Origin: an uncultured Flavobacteriales bacterium
GTDB taxonomy: Bacteria > Bacteroidota > Bacteroidia > Flavobacteriales_D > Sanyastnellaceae
Length of the DNA stretch: 21,687 nt
Reading direction: 5' to 3'
NCBI GenBank assembly: GCA_937967465.1
Contig: CALBSW010000177.1
Location: 1-21,687 of the forward strand
Below the pieces are notes generated by a model, which made no database searches, had not been told where the DNA came from, and saw only the letters and a list, made by a program, of their open reading frames with translations. Both the position numbers and the translations under genes were made by a program. This document shows, one piece after another, positions 7,391 to 15,196 of this stretch (positions are counted from its first letter, which is position 1; each line of letters starts with the position of its first letter).

Positions 7391-7909
7391 TCAGCCGACG
7401 ATGTCCGCCTTCTTGTAGACGGCGGACTTGGCGATGATGTCGTGCAGGGCCTGCCGCTTTTCGCCGAGGGTGGCGAAGCATCCGAAGAAGAAGACCAGGC
7501 TGGCGAGGTTGGCGATGGCCGGCAGGATGAAGGTGAGCAGGTTGCCGCTGTTCTTCAGCGCCCAACGGATCAAGTAGAGCTGAACGTCGCCGCGGGTGCC
7601 ATCCGCTTTGCCGATGTGCAGCCCCATGGCCCGCTTGCCTGGTGAGGCGCCGGTGAAGGCTTCAACCAAGGTGTAGAGCGTCGCGACGATGGCACACACG
7701 AGGAGGGAACCCACCATGCCGGCGGTGACCCCCATCAGGGCGAGGGCTTCCGTTTCCTCGCCGCCCATCATGGCGTCAAGGCCCAAAGCGGCTGCAATGC
7801 CGGCACCTGCGCCAAAAACGAAGATGGGTGTGCACAACAGGATGGAAAAGAGGATGTCGAGGAGGGCGGCGCCGAGGCGCGGTCCGAAGCCGATGCGGTT
7901 GGAGAACAT
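7391..7909 (-). CDS. RDD family membrane protein
   Basis: A 172-residue inner-membrane protein with three hydrophobic segments (about residues 12-42, 58-90 and 130-153). RDD marks are Arg followed by Asp in the first helix (GPRLGAALLDILFS), the SPGKRAMGLHI motif after the second helix, and EKRQALHDIIAKSAVYK near the end. RDD proteins are widespread and poorly understood; some affect ion transport or membrane permeability. The start at 7909 (MFSNRIGFGPR) is preferred; the frame stays open upstream to 8164, but that part opposes the DUF2256 gene and looks nothing like RDD. It converges on the barrel gene and diverges from the DUF2256 and photolyase operon. Confidence 0.88.
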   Translation of the reverse strand: MFSNRIGFGPRLGAALLDILFSILLCTPIFVFGAGAGIAAALGLDAMMGGEETEALALMGVTAGMVGSLLVCAIVATLYTLVEAFTGASPGKRAMGLHIGKADGTRGDVQLYLIRWALKNSGNLLTFILPAIANLASLVFFFGCFATLGEKRQALHDIIAKSAVYKKADIVG

Positions 7910-7928
7910 GTGGGTTGATTTGCTGCCC

Positions 7929-7936
7929 CCAAAGTA
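7929..7936 (-). promoter_or_regulatory. Weak candidate promoter element of the RDD gene
   Basis: On the minus strand this reads TACTTTGG, close to TAnnTTTG but one base short, with 27 nt between its first T and the start at 7909. The gene before 15071 has the same TACTTTG core. No -33 element was recognised. Confidence 0.28.
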
Positions 7937-7983
7937 GGGGAACAAGCAGGTGAACCATGAGGGAGAGGGGGTGTTGTGTTCAC

Positions 7984-8130
7984 ATGCATCGGAAACCCCA
8001 TTTGCCCTCCAAGGATTGCGTCCATTGTGGGCGGCCATTTGCGTGGCGAAAGAAGTGGGAACGGTGCTGGGAAGAGGTGAAATACTGCAGCGAGCGCTGC
8101 CGTCGCACCGCCAAAACCACTGTCCGATGA
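7984..8130 (+). CDS. DUF2256 zinc-ribbon small protein
   Basis: A 48-residue protein starting MHRKPHLPSKDCVHCGRP. It continues with FAWRKKWERCWEEVKYCSERC and ends in basic residues. The order LPxKxC..CGRPF.WRKKW...W.EVKYCS.RCR is the DUF2256 signature. Cysteines 12, 15, 35 and 39 form a likely zinc-binding set (Cys28 is an extra). The function is unknown, but DUF2256 genes commonly sit next to cryptochrome/photolyase genes. Its stop overlaps the FeS photolyase start (ATGA at 8127-8130), implying coupled translation. An in-frame ATG at 7957 would add nine residues (MRERGCCVH); the shorter form looks like the family. It is easily missed because of its length and because a longer frame covers it. 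Confidence 0.9.
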   Translation: MHRKPHLPSKDCVHCGRPFAWRKKWERCWEEVKYCSERCRRTAKTTVR

Positions 8131-9671
8131 AGACCCTTCGCCTTGTTCTTGGAGACCAGCTCAATGCGGCTCACCCCTGGTTTGATACCGTCTCGGACGA
8201 CGTGGTCTACCTCATGGCGGAGATGCGGCAGGAGACCGATTACGCGCCCCACCACATTCAAAAAGTCCTCGCCTTTTTCGCCGCGATGCGTGCTTTCTCT
8301 GCAGCGCGATCTGCCGAAGGGCACCACATGGTATACCTCGCTTTGGACGACCCCATCAACACCCAGGGGTTGGAGGCCAACGTCCGAAAAGTGATGGTCA
8401 ATGAAGGGTGTCAAAGATTTGAATACCAGCTCCCTGATGAGTACCGTCTCGACCATCAGTTGAGGTTGTTGGCTACCGAGTTTGGAGCGAATTCCGACGC
8501 CGTTGACACCCACCATTTCCTCACCGCCCGCGGTGACCTGGCCGAGCAGTTCAAGGGCAAGAAGACCTACCTGATGGAGTCCTTCTATCGCCGGATGCGC
8601 AAGGCCCATGACATTTTGATGGAGCCCGGTATGGACGGTCCGGAGCCGGCAGGAGGGAAGTGGAATTACGACGCCACCAACCGAAAGAAGCTGCCCAAGG
8701 GCCACCGACCGGTGGAGCCCCTCGTCTTTGACCGGGACCTGACTGAGCTGGAGACCATGCTGCGCGACTGCGGGGTCGAGACGATCGGTTCGGTGGACGC
8801 AGCCCATTTCCTGTGGCCGGTCACCCGGGAGGAAGGGCTCGAGCTGCTCGACTTCTTTGTGGCCGAATGCCTGCCCCGGTTCGGGGACTTCCAGGACGCC
8901 ATGCACCCGGAGTACTGGTCGATGTACCACGCGCGGATTTCCTTCTGCATGAACGCCAAGCTGATCTCGCCGATGGAGGTCATCCGGGCGGTGGAGGACA
9001 AATGGCGCGAAGACCCCGACCATGCGGACATCACCCAGGTGGAGGGGTTTATCCGTCAGGTCCTGGGTTGGCGCGAGTACATGCGCGGGGTGTATTGGGC
9101 CCACATGCCGGAGTATGCCGACCTCAATTTCTTCGAGGCGGAGAACGCCTTGCCCCAGTGGTTTTGGACGGGGGAGACCCGGATGGCCTGCATGCGGCAC
9201 GCCATTGGCCAGAGCCTCCAATACGGCTATGCGCACCACATCCAGCGCCTGATGGTGACGGGCAACTTTGCCCTGCTGGCCGGCATTCACCCCGATGAGG
9301 TGGACCGCTGGTACCTCGGCATTTACCTCGACGCCATCGAGTGGGTCGAGATCACCAACACGCGCGGCATGAGCCAATTCGCCGACGGGGGCATCGTGGG
9401 AACCAAGCCCTACGCCGCCTCGGCCAACTACATGAAGAAAATGGGCCCGTACTGCAGCGGATGCAGCTACGATGCGGCCGACAAGACGGGCGACAACAGC
9501 TGCCCGCTCAACAGCTTGTATTGGCATTTCCACGTCCGCAACCGGGCCAAGCTGGAGCGCAATCCGCGCATCGGCATGGCCTACCGCACCTGGGACAAGA
9601 TGCCCGCCGAGAAGCAGGAAGCCCTGCTCGAGCGCGGTGACGCCGTCCTGGCCAACCTCGAAACCCTCTGA
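8127..9671 (+). CDS. Iron-sulfur (FeS-BCP) photolyase, probable (6-4) photolyase
   Basis: A 514-residue cryptochrome/photolyase of the bacterial iron-sulfur clade, whose characterised members such as Agrobacterium PhrB repair (6-4) photoproducts using FAD, a [4Fe-4S] cluster and a ribityllumazine antenna. The N-terminus is LRLVLGDQLNAAHPWF. The C-terminal domain has YAHHIQRLMVTGNFALL and EWVEITNTRGMSQFADGG. The cluster cysteines are Cys355, Cys443, Cys446 and Cys459, each exactly five above the PhrB positions 350, 438, 441 and 454 as I remember them. The ATG at 8127 is chosen because it overlaps the DUF2256 stop and gives the family N-terminus; the frame is open further upstream only through the DUF2256 gene. 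The DASH gene follows after 2 bases. Confidence 0.95.
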   Translation: MKTLRLVLGDQLNAAHPWFDTVSDDVVYLMAEMRQETDYAPHHIQKVLAFFAAMRAFSAARSAEGHHMVYLALDDPINTQGLEANVRKVMVNEGCQRFEYQLPDEYRLDHQLRLLATEFGANSDAVDTHHFLTARGDLAEQFKGKKTYLMESFYRRMRKAHDILMEPGMDGPEPAGGKWNYDATNRKKLPKGHRPVEPLVFDRDLTELETMLRDCGVETIGSVDAAHFLWPVTREEGLELLDFFVAECLPRFGDFQDAMHPEYWSMYHARISFCMNAKLISPMEVIRAVEDKWREDPDHADITQVEGFIRQVLGWREYMRGVYWAHMPEYADLNFFEAENALPQWFWTGETRMACMRHAIGQSLQYGYAHHIQRLMVTGNFALLAGIHPDEVDRWYLGIYLDAIEWVEITNTRGMSQFADGGIVGTKPYAASANYMKKMGPYCSGCSYDAADKTGDNSCPLNSLYWHFHVRNRAKLERNPRIGMAYRTWDKMPAEKQEALLERGDAVLANLETL

Positions 9672-9673
9672 CC

Positions 9674-10969
9674 ATGCGCAGCCTGATTTGGTTCCGAAAC
9701 GACCTGCGGGTCACCGACAACGCCACCCTCAATGCGGCCGTCAAGGCCTCCACGGAGGTCATTCCCGTGTACATCTTGGATCCGGCACAATGGTCCGAGG
9801 ACCGCTGGGGCCAGGTGAAAACCGGGCCGTTCCGGTCACAGTTCCTGCTGGAGTCCTTGGCCGATCTGAAGGCGGACCTGGAGGACATGGGCGGCGCGCT
9901 GCTGATCCGTCAGGGAGAGCCGGCGGAAGTGTTGAATGCCCTCGCCGAGGGGCATGGCGCACGGACCGTGTTTGCCACGGCGGAGCACACGAGCGAGGAG
10001 TTGCAGCGCGAGGCCGAGGTGGCCGAGGTGCTCGACTTGCGGTTGGAGGAGCAGCTGACGATGTACCATCCGGACGATTTGCCTTTCGAACTCGAGCAGT
10101 TGCCGGATGTCTTCACCCGCTTCCGCGGCAAAATGGAAAAGCGGAGCGAAGTCCGCGACCCCTTGCCGGAGCCGGAGGCCTTGATCGCGCCTGCGGGATT
10201 GCAGAGCGATGCTGTGCCGACGCTCGCCGATCTCGGCGTGGAGGCCAAGGTGGCCGATGCCCGGGGCGTGCTGCCTTTCAAGGGGGGCGCCGTGGCCGCG
10301 TGGGAGCGGCTCGACCATTACTTCTGGGAGACCAAGAAGCTGCGGGTGTACAAGAAGACCCGCAACGGCCTGCTCGGCGCCGACTACAGCTCCAAGTTCT
10401 CGCCTTGGTTGGCGCTGGGGTGCATCAGCCCGCGGGAGATCCATGCACAGGTCCGCGCCTTCGAAAAGGAAATCGAGAAGAACGAGGACACCTACTGGCT
10501 CATCTTCGAGTTGATTTGGCGGGACTATTTCCGCTACGTGGCCATGCGCTACGGCAACCGCATCTTCCACAAGCGCGGCATCAAACAGGAGTCGCCGAAG
10601 TGGCGCCAGGACCGCCGCGTCTTCGAGGCGTGGTGCGAGGGCCGGACGAAGTGCGATTTCGTCAACGCCAACATGCGGGAGCTCGCCGCGACGGGCTTCA
10701 TGTCCAACCGGGGCCGGCAGAATGTGGCCAGCTACCTCGTGCACGACCTCGGCGTCGATTGGCGGTTGGGGGCGAGCTGGTTTGAGCACATGCTCCTCGA
10801 CCATGACCCGGCGAGCAACTACGGCAACTGGATCTACGTGGCCGGCGTCGGCAACGATCCGCGTCCCAACCGCAAGTTCAACACCGGAGGCCAGGCCGAG
10901 CGCTACGACGCCGACGGGAAATACCGCCGACACTGGAGCCATGCGACTCTGGAACTTGACCTACAATGA
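9674..10969 (+). CDS. DASH-type cryptochrome
   Basis: A 431-residue cryptochrome/photolyase of the DASH group. The antenna domain starts SLIWFRNDLRVTDNATL. The FAD domain has SSKFSPWLALGCISPREI, FELIWRDYFRYVAMRYGN (about residues 278-295), MSNRGRQNVASYLVHDLG, and DPASNYGNWIYVAGVGNDPR with Asn382 and Trp386 in the flavin pocket, all DASH signatures. DASH proteins repair CPDs mainly in single-stranded DNA, bind FAD and often methenyltetrahydrofolate, and some take part in light signalling. It starts 2 bases after the FeS photolyase stop, so they share a transcript. Its last 29 bases overlap the next gene. Residues look intact compared with the altered photolyase at 4133-5650. Confidence 0.95.
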   Translation: MRSLIWFRNDLRVTDNATLNAAVKASTEVIPVYILDPAQWSEDRWGQVKTGPFRSQFLLESLADLKADLEDMGGALLIRQGEPAEVLNALAEGHGARTVFATAEHTSEELQREAEVAEVLDLRLEEQLTMYHPDDLPFELEQLPDVFTRFRGKMEKRSEVRDPLPEPEALIAPAGLQSDAVPTLADLGVEAKVADARGVLPFKGGAVAAWERLDHYFWETKKLRVYKKTRNGLLGADYSSKFSPWLALGCISPREIHAQVRAFEKEIEKNEDTYWLIFELIWRDYFRYVAMRYGNRIFHKRGIKQESPKWRQDRRVFEAWCEGRTKCDFVNANMRELAATGFMSNRGRQNVASYLVHDLGVDWRLGASWFEHMLLDHDPASNYGNWIYVAGVGNDPRPNRKFNTGGQAERYDADGKYRRHWSHATLELDLQ

Positions 10970-11381
10970 CCCGCGGCGCTGGGCCGAGGTGCACGCCATC
11001 TCGGGCAAGCCACTGGGGTTCTGGGCGTCGGTGAAGGCCGGCGGCACGGGCTCGCCGCGCGCCGAGCTGGTGGGCGGAACCGGCGAGCTCGACGAACTCG
11101 TGGGGGTGGCTTCCGCGCGAACGGGCTGCAACTTCGAGCGGACGGCCCACGGCGCCATCCTCTATTTCCGCAGCCGTCTGGAGGTCTATGGTGCCCCTTT
11201 CCGCAAGGGCGAGATCAGCGGCATCACCCGCATGCCGGAGGGCGATGGCGAGCGCTTGACCATCTGGTGCGGCTGGACCGACGCTGACGGCACAACGCAT
11301 TCCGGCAGCGTGGACCTGCGCTGCTCCACCGCGAGTGCAGAGCGCTTGGAAGCTTGGGTTCGCCATTGGTTGATGGCGTGA
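10941..11381 (+). CDS. Conserved-looking protein of unknown function behind the DASH gene
   Basis: A 146-residue protein that I do not recognise. It begins MRLWNLTYNDPRRWAEVHAI, has no signal peptide or membrane helix, and contains a Gly/Ser-rich stretch (about residues 26-60), an AILYFRSRLEVYGAPFRKGEI block and a final WCGWTDADGTTHSGSVDLRC section followed by a short helix. The pattern suggests a small mostly beta cytoplasmic domain, perhaps PH-like (speculative). The start overlaps the DASH gene by 29 bases in another frame; no later Met would leave a sensible protein, and a sustained codon pattern after 10969 supports it being real. Its position suggests co-transcription with the photolyase genes. 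The 121 bases after it hold no gene or clear terminator. Confidence 0.7.
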   Translation: MRLWNLTYNDPRRWAEVHAISGKPLGFWASVKAGGTGSPRAELVGGTGELDELVGVASARTGCNFERTAHGAILYFRSRLEVYGAPFRKGEISGITRMPEGDGERLTIWCGWTDADGTTHSGSVDLRCSTASAERLEAWVRHWLMA

Positions 11382-11490
11382 TGGGTTCCATGGCGTGAGG
11401 GGAGGGGAACTCGCTCCCTGGATGCCTTGAGCCCTTCGATCGGTCACCAAATCTTCACAGAAGGGGCTCGGCTTCCCGCTGTCGCCGGGA

Positions 11491-11498
11491 TATCTTCG
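11491..11498 (+). promoter_or_regulatory. Candidate leaderless promoter of ppk1
   Basis: TATCTTCG lies 12 nt (first T to A) before the ppk1 ATG at 11503. The aconitase promoter has the identical octamer. The spacing predicts transcription starting on the start codon. No -33 TTG is seen at the expected distance. Confidence 0.5.
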
Positions 11499-11502
11499 CG
11501 GC

Positions 11503-13608
11503 ATGGCAGGCAAAGGGACATCCGCGGTGCGCAAGGGACGAAAAGCCCTCTCTGCACACGAGGAGTTCTTCAACCGTGAGCTGAGTTGGCTCGCGTTCAA
11601 TGAGCGGGTCTTGCAAGAAGCTGAGGACTCCAGAATGCCGCTGATTGAGCGGATGCGGTTCCTCGGCATCTTCTCCAACAACCTCGACGAGTTCTTCCGG
11701 GTCCGGGTGGCGGCCTTGCAACGGATGGCGTTCTTGGGCAAACGCACCACCACGACGCTGGGTTTCGGAGTGGACGAGACGTTGGAAGGCATCCGGGCGC
11801 GGGTCATTGAATTGCAAGAGCGGTTCAATGCCACGTTTGCCCAGGTCGAAGCGCGATTGGCGACCGAGGGCATTGAGTTGGTCAGCGAGGCACAACTGGA
11901 TGAGGACCAATGGACCTTTGTTCGGGATTACTTCGACCGGAAAGTGCGCCCCCACCTGGTGCCCATTCTGATTTCCGATGTCGGGGTGCCCGAGCTGAAG
12001 GACGGGGCGATTTACCATGCCATCGCATTGGAAGGCGACGTCTCCAAGCGCGCCCGATTTGCCCTGTTGGAGTTGCCCGATCACCTCGACCGGTTTCTGG
12101 TTCTGCCCGAGCAGGAGGGGAAACACAGGGTGATCTTCCTCGATGATGTGGTGCGGGTGGGTTTGCCACGCCTGTTCTCCACCTTCCAAGCGGAGTCTGT
12201 CAGCGCCTTCGCCATCAAGGTGACGCGGGATGCGGAAATCGACATGGACGACGACCTCTCGAAGTCCTTGCTCGAGAAAATGAAGAAGGGCATTGCCCGG
12301 CGGAAGCACGGGGATTACGTGCGTTTCCTCTACGACGCGGCGATGCCGGAAAACCTGCGGAAGTTCCTCATCAAAAAGCTCAAGGTGGTGGACGAGGCGA
12401 GCATCATTGCGGGGGGACGGTACCACAACCGCAAGGACTTGATGGATTTCCCGGAACTCGGAAGCGCGGACTTGGTCCACCGGAAGATGCGGCCCCTGCC
12501 ACACCGCCACCTGCAGGGCCGGCCCAGCATCTTGGACCAGATCGCCAAGCGCGACATCCTCCTGCATTACCCCTACCACGATTTCACCCAGCTCACGGAT
12601 TTCCTGCGCGAAGCGGCCCTGGACCCCAAGGTCACGGCCATTCGGGTCAACCTCTACCGTGTGGCCAAGAATTCGCACATCATCAATGCGCTGATGAGCG
12701 CGGCCTTGAACGGCAAGGATGTGCAGGTGGTCATCGAGTTGCAGGCGCGGTTCGATGAGCGCAACAACATCAAGGTCACGCAATCCCTGCAGGAGGCCGG
12801 CATCCAGGTCATCTTCGGGGTGGCCGGCCTCAAGACGCATTCCAAGCTGATTCTGGTGACCCGGAAGGAGGGGCGCTCGGAACGCAAGTATGCCCACGTG
12901 GGCACCGGCAACTTCAACGAGGCCAGTGCCAAGGTGTTCAGCGACCTGTCCCTGCTCACAGCGGACCGCCGCATCACAGGGGAGGTGGATCGCCTGTTCC
13001 AGTTCTTCGAGCACAATTACCAGCGCGGGGTGTTCCGCCATTTGATCGTGTCCCCGTACAGCACGCGGCGGCGGTTCTCGCAGATGATCGACCGCGAGAT
13101 CAAGGAAGCGAAGGCGGGGCGCAAGGCTTGGATGTTGTTGAAGTGCAACACGCTCACGGATGCCGGGATGATTCGCAAGCTCTACGAGGCGAGTCAGGCC
13201 GGCGTGGATGTGACCCTCATCGTGCGCGGCGCTTGTGCGTTGCGGGCCGGGGTCAAGGGGCTGAGCGACAACATCGAGGCATACAGCATTGTGGGGCGCC
13301 ACCTGGAGCATGCCCGGGTCATCGTCTTTGGAGCCGGAGGCAAACCCGAGTTTTACATTTCCAGTGCCGATTGGATGACGCGAAACCTGGATCGGAGGAT
13401 TGAGGTCAGCACACCGATTTATGACGAGGGGTTGCAGGCGGAGATCACGGCGATGTTGGAGTTGCAACTCAAGGACAACGTGAAGCGGAGAACCTTGGAC
13501 AAGAAACAGCGGAACCGCCACGTCGGGCGGGCCAAGGATGCGCCGGAGGTGGAAGCCCACAAGGGCATGTACGCCTTCTACCAGAAGCAGATTGCCAAGA
13601 AGAAATGA
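11503..13608 (+). CDS. ppk1: Polyphosphate kinase 1
   Basis: A 701-residue enzyme of normal length that reversibly transfers the gamma-phosphate of ATP to inorganic polyphosphate, usually at the membrane surface. The N-domain starts after a basic 15-residue leader with FFNRELSWLAFNERVLQEAED and NNLDEFFRVRVA. The catalytic half has the autophosphorylated histidine in GLKTHSKL (His446, matching E. coli His435), the second histidine in GRHLEHARV (His603, matching His592), and FYISSADWMTRNLDRRIEV near the end. The C-terminal tail is lysine-rich. Its stop overlaps the ppx start by ATGA, so synthesis and breakdown of polyphosphate are translationally coupled. I saw no pho-box-like sequence upstream. 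Confidence 0.97.
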   Translation: MAGKGTSAVRKGRKALSAHEEFFNRELSWLAFNERVLQEAEDSRMPLIERMRFLGIFSNNLDEFFRVRVAALQRMAFLGKRTTTTLGFGVDETLEGIRARVIELQERFNATFAQVEARLATEGIELVSEAQLDEDQWTFVRDYFDRKVRPHLVPILISDVGVPELKDGAIYHAIALEGDVSKRARFALLELPDHLDRFLVLPEQEGKHRVIFLDDVVRVGLPRLFSTFQAESVSAFAIKVTRDAEIDMDDDLSKSLLEKMKKGIARRKHGDYVRFLYDAAMPENLRKFLIKKLKVVDEASIIAGGRYHNRKDLMDFPELGSADLVHRKMRPLPHRHLQGRPSILDQIAKRDILLHYPYHDFTQLTDFLREAALDPKVTAIRVNLYRVAKNSHIINALMSAALNGKDVQVVIELQARFDERNNIKVTQSLQEAGIQVIFGVAGLKTHSKLILVTRKEGRSERKYAHVGTGNFNEASAKVFSDLSLLTADRRITGEVDRLFQFFEHNYQRGVFRHLIVSPYSTRRRFSQMIDREIKEAKAGRKAWMLLKCNTLTDAGMIRKLYEASQAGVDVTLIVRGACALRAGVKGLSDNIEAYSIVGRHLEHARVIVFGAGGKPEFYISSADWMTRNLDRRIEVSTPIYDEGLQAEITAMLELQLKDNVKRRTLDKKQRNRHVGRAKDAPEVEAHKGMYAFYQKQIAKKK

Positions 13609-14489
13609 GATACGGGGCAATCGACATCGGATCCAATGCGGTTCGTCTGATGGTCAAGGAAATCCGTGAGGAAGCCGGCCAGACCAAGGCGGACAAGGTG
13701 GCGTACACCCGCATCCCCATTCGGTTGGGGGAGGATGTGTTTGAATCGGGCCGCATCGGACCTGCCAAGGAGAAGGCCTTGACTTCCGCCGTGCACGCTT
13801 TTCAGTTGTTGCTCCAGTCCATGGGCGTGACCAGGTTCCGCGCGTGTGCCACGAGTGCCATGCGCGAAGCGGACAACGGAAAGGAGGTCGTGCGCAACAT
13901 CCGCGACAAGACCGGCATCGACATCGACCTCATCTCGGGTCGGGAGGAGGCCGATTTGATCTTTTCCAATTTCGCCATCACCACCCTCGACAAAGACCGG
14001 GATTACCTGTACGTCGACGTGGGGGGCGGCTCAACCGAATTGACGCTGATTCGAGAGGGACAGCGCGTGGAAGCCAAGAGTTTTCGCATTGGCTCCGTGC
14101 GCTTGCTCAAAGGCAAGGTGACCCCCGAAGTGCGGGAAGAGTTGAAGGTGTGGTGTGAAGAACTGAAGGACCGTCACCGGGTCCATTCCCCCATCGTCAT
14201 CGGCAGTGGGGGCAACATCAACCGCTTGTACAAACTGGCCGGAGGCGTGGGCAAAGGGCCCATTGTCAAAGCGGACTTGGAGCGCACCTTGGACCAATTG
14301 AAGGCCGCCACCTACGAGGAGAAGCTCGACCGTTTCGGGCTCAAGCCGGACCGTGCCGACGTGATTGTGCCAGCTTGCCGCATCTATCTCGATGCCATGG
14401 ACCTCTTCGAGGCGGACACGGTCATCGTGCCCAAAGTGGGGTTGGGAGATGGGATGGTGCTCCAGTTGCACCGCGAAAACCAACGCTGA
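13605..14489 (+). CDS. ppx: Exopolyphosphatase / GppA family phosphatase
   Basis: A 294-residue member of the Ppx/GppA branch of the actin-like ATPase superfamily, removing terminal phosphate from polyphosphate and/or the 5' phosphate of pppGpp. The phosphate-binding loops are AIDIGSNAVRL at residues 5-15, DVGGGSTEL near 140, and GSGGNINRL near 204. It is the short single-module form, without the C-terminal HD domain of the roughly 500-residue E. coli enzyme, as is usual in Bacteroidota. It is coupled to ppk1 by ATGA. The stop codon abuts the convergent gene's stop within TGATCA (14487-14492). The split between polyphosphatase and pppGpp phosphatase activity cannot be told from sequence. Confidence 0.94.
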   Translation: MRYGAIDIGSNAVRLMVKEIREEAGQTKADKVAYTRIPIRLGEDVFESGRIGPAKEKALTSAVHAFQLLLQSMGVTRFRACATSAMREADNGKEVVRNIRDKTGIDIDLISGREEADLIFSNFAITTLDKDRDYLYVDVGGGSTELTLIREGQRVEAKSFRIGSVRLLKGKVTPEVREELKVWCEELKDRHRVHSPIVIGSGGNINRLYKLAGGVGKGPIVKADLERTLDQLKAATYEEKLDRFGLKPDRADVIVPACRIYLDAMDLFEADTVIVPKVGLGDGMVLQLHRENQR

Positions 14490-15071
14490 TCAGGCGACCA
14501 CGGCCGACTGGGCCAAGGTGCGGATGCGCAGGAGTTCGGCCTGGAGGTTGCGGCGCTGGTCCGCCTCGAGCGGCTCTCCTTTGCGTTCGGTTTCCAGTGC
14601 CGATGCCAAGGCGGCCGGCGACCATTCTTCGCGCATGGGCTTGATTTCGGCGCCCTCGAGATCCCGTTCGGCAGCCCAGGAGGCCATCCAATCGAGGTAC
14701 TGCACTTGGCGCTTGACCAGGCATTCACCCAGGCGGCTGAGGCAGGTCGGAGCGAGGGTGGCGGCCATGGCGGTGCGCAGTCGGCCCACATTGTCGGCGT
14801 GAAGGCGGACCACCTGGTCTGCCGTGCCCTCCAGGGGGGACAGTTCGGGCAGGGTGTCGTCGAGACAAGGCAGTTCGGCCCCCAACGTTTCGCCCACTTC
14901 GGCGGCGGTCAGCATGCGGTCCACCTTGGCGCGGAACACCTGGGGCACCACAGTCTGGCGGAACAGGAAGTCGCGCAATCCGAAGACGTGGGCCTCGAAG
15001 GCGTCGTGGACCTCCTCCGGGGAGGGGGCATCGGGCAATTGAAGGACGAGCAGGGCAGTCTGGCGATCCAT
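14490..15071 (-). CDS. Cytoplasmic protein of unknown function
   Basis: A 193-residue protein I cannot assign. It starts MDRQTALLVLQLPDAPSPEEV and is mostly alpha-helical and acidic, with a DAFEAHVFGLRDFLFRQ block and VPQVFRAKVDRM near residues 20-55, an AATLAPTCLSRLGECLVKRQ stretch in the middle and a helical EADQRRNLQAELLRIRTLAQ end. No signal peptide or membrane segment is present. The start at 15071 is favoured over the open frame to 15131 because a TACTTTGC element lies 13 nt upstream and the extra residues are low in pattern. It shares a 125-base divergent promoter region with the lipoprotein gene and converges on ppx. Confidence 0.72.
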   Translation of the reverse strand: MDRQTALLVLQLPDAPSPEEVHDAFEAHVFGLRDFLFRQTVVPQVFRAKVDRMLTAAEVGETLGAELPCLDDTLPELSPLEGTADQVVRLHADNVGRLRTAMAATLAPTCLSRLGECLVKRQVQYLDWMASWAAERDLEGAEIKPMREEWSPAALASALETERKGEPLEADQRRNLQAELLRIRTLAQSAVVA

Positions 15072-15076
15072 GTGGG

Positions 15077-15084
15077 GCAAAGTA
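15077..15084 (-). promoter_or_regulatory. Candidate leaderless promoter of the 15071 gene
   Basis: On the minus strand TACTTTGC begins 13 nt before the ATG at 15071. It matches the TAnnTT core, and its spacing equals that of the other leaderless candidates here. No TTG -33 is seen 17-23 nt upstream. Confidence 0.42.
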
Positions 15085-15161
15085 GCAGAGTCCGGCCGCG
15101 TCTCAGACGGAACCACTGGCGATTCATTCACGTTTGTTCGTTCGGGACTGTGCCCCTCGCC

Positions 15162-15193
15162 TTGCCGACACTTGGTCAGCGGCTGTATTTTTC
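15162..15193 (+). promoter_or_regulatory. Candidate two-part promoter of the lipoprotein gene
   Basis: TTG at 15162-15164, a 21-base spacer and TATTTTTC at 15186-15193 fit the Bacteroidota TTG-N17-23-TAnnTTTG promoter, except for the last base. The ATG at 15197 lies 11 nt from the first T of the -7 element, predicting a leaderless or nearly leaderless mRNA. This is the only place here where I can see both halves. Confidence 0.52.
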
Positions 15194-15196
15194 GGC

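Noticed and set aside
7950..8126. N-terminal extension of the FeS photolyase to 7950
   Set aside because: The conserved protein starts at LRLVLGDQLN just after 8127, and the upstream bases code for DUF2256 in another frame.
7910..8164. N-terminal extension of the RDD protein up to 8164
   Set aside because: The extra residues have no RDD character and oppose the DUF2256 gene and its overlap with the photolyase.
11382..11502. Possible terminator between the 10941 gene and ppk1
   Set aside because: Only weak GC-rich stems of four pairs or so, with no following T run; read-through into ppk1 cannot be excluded.
15134..15196. Upstream extension of the lipoprotein to a start at 15134
   Set aside because: It would bury the signal peptide and lipobox behind 21 unrelated residues and lies over the promoter-like TATTTTTC; the ATG at 15197 gives a textbook lipoprotein signal.
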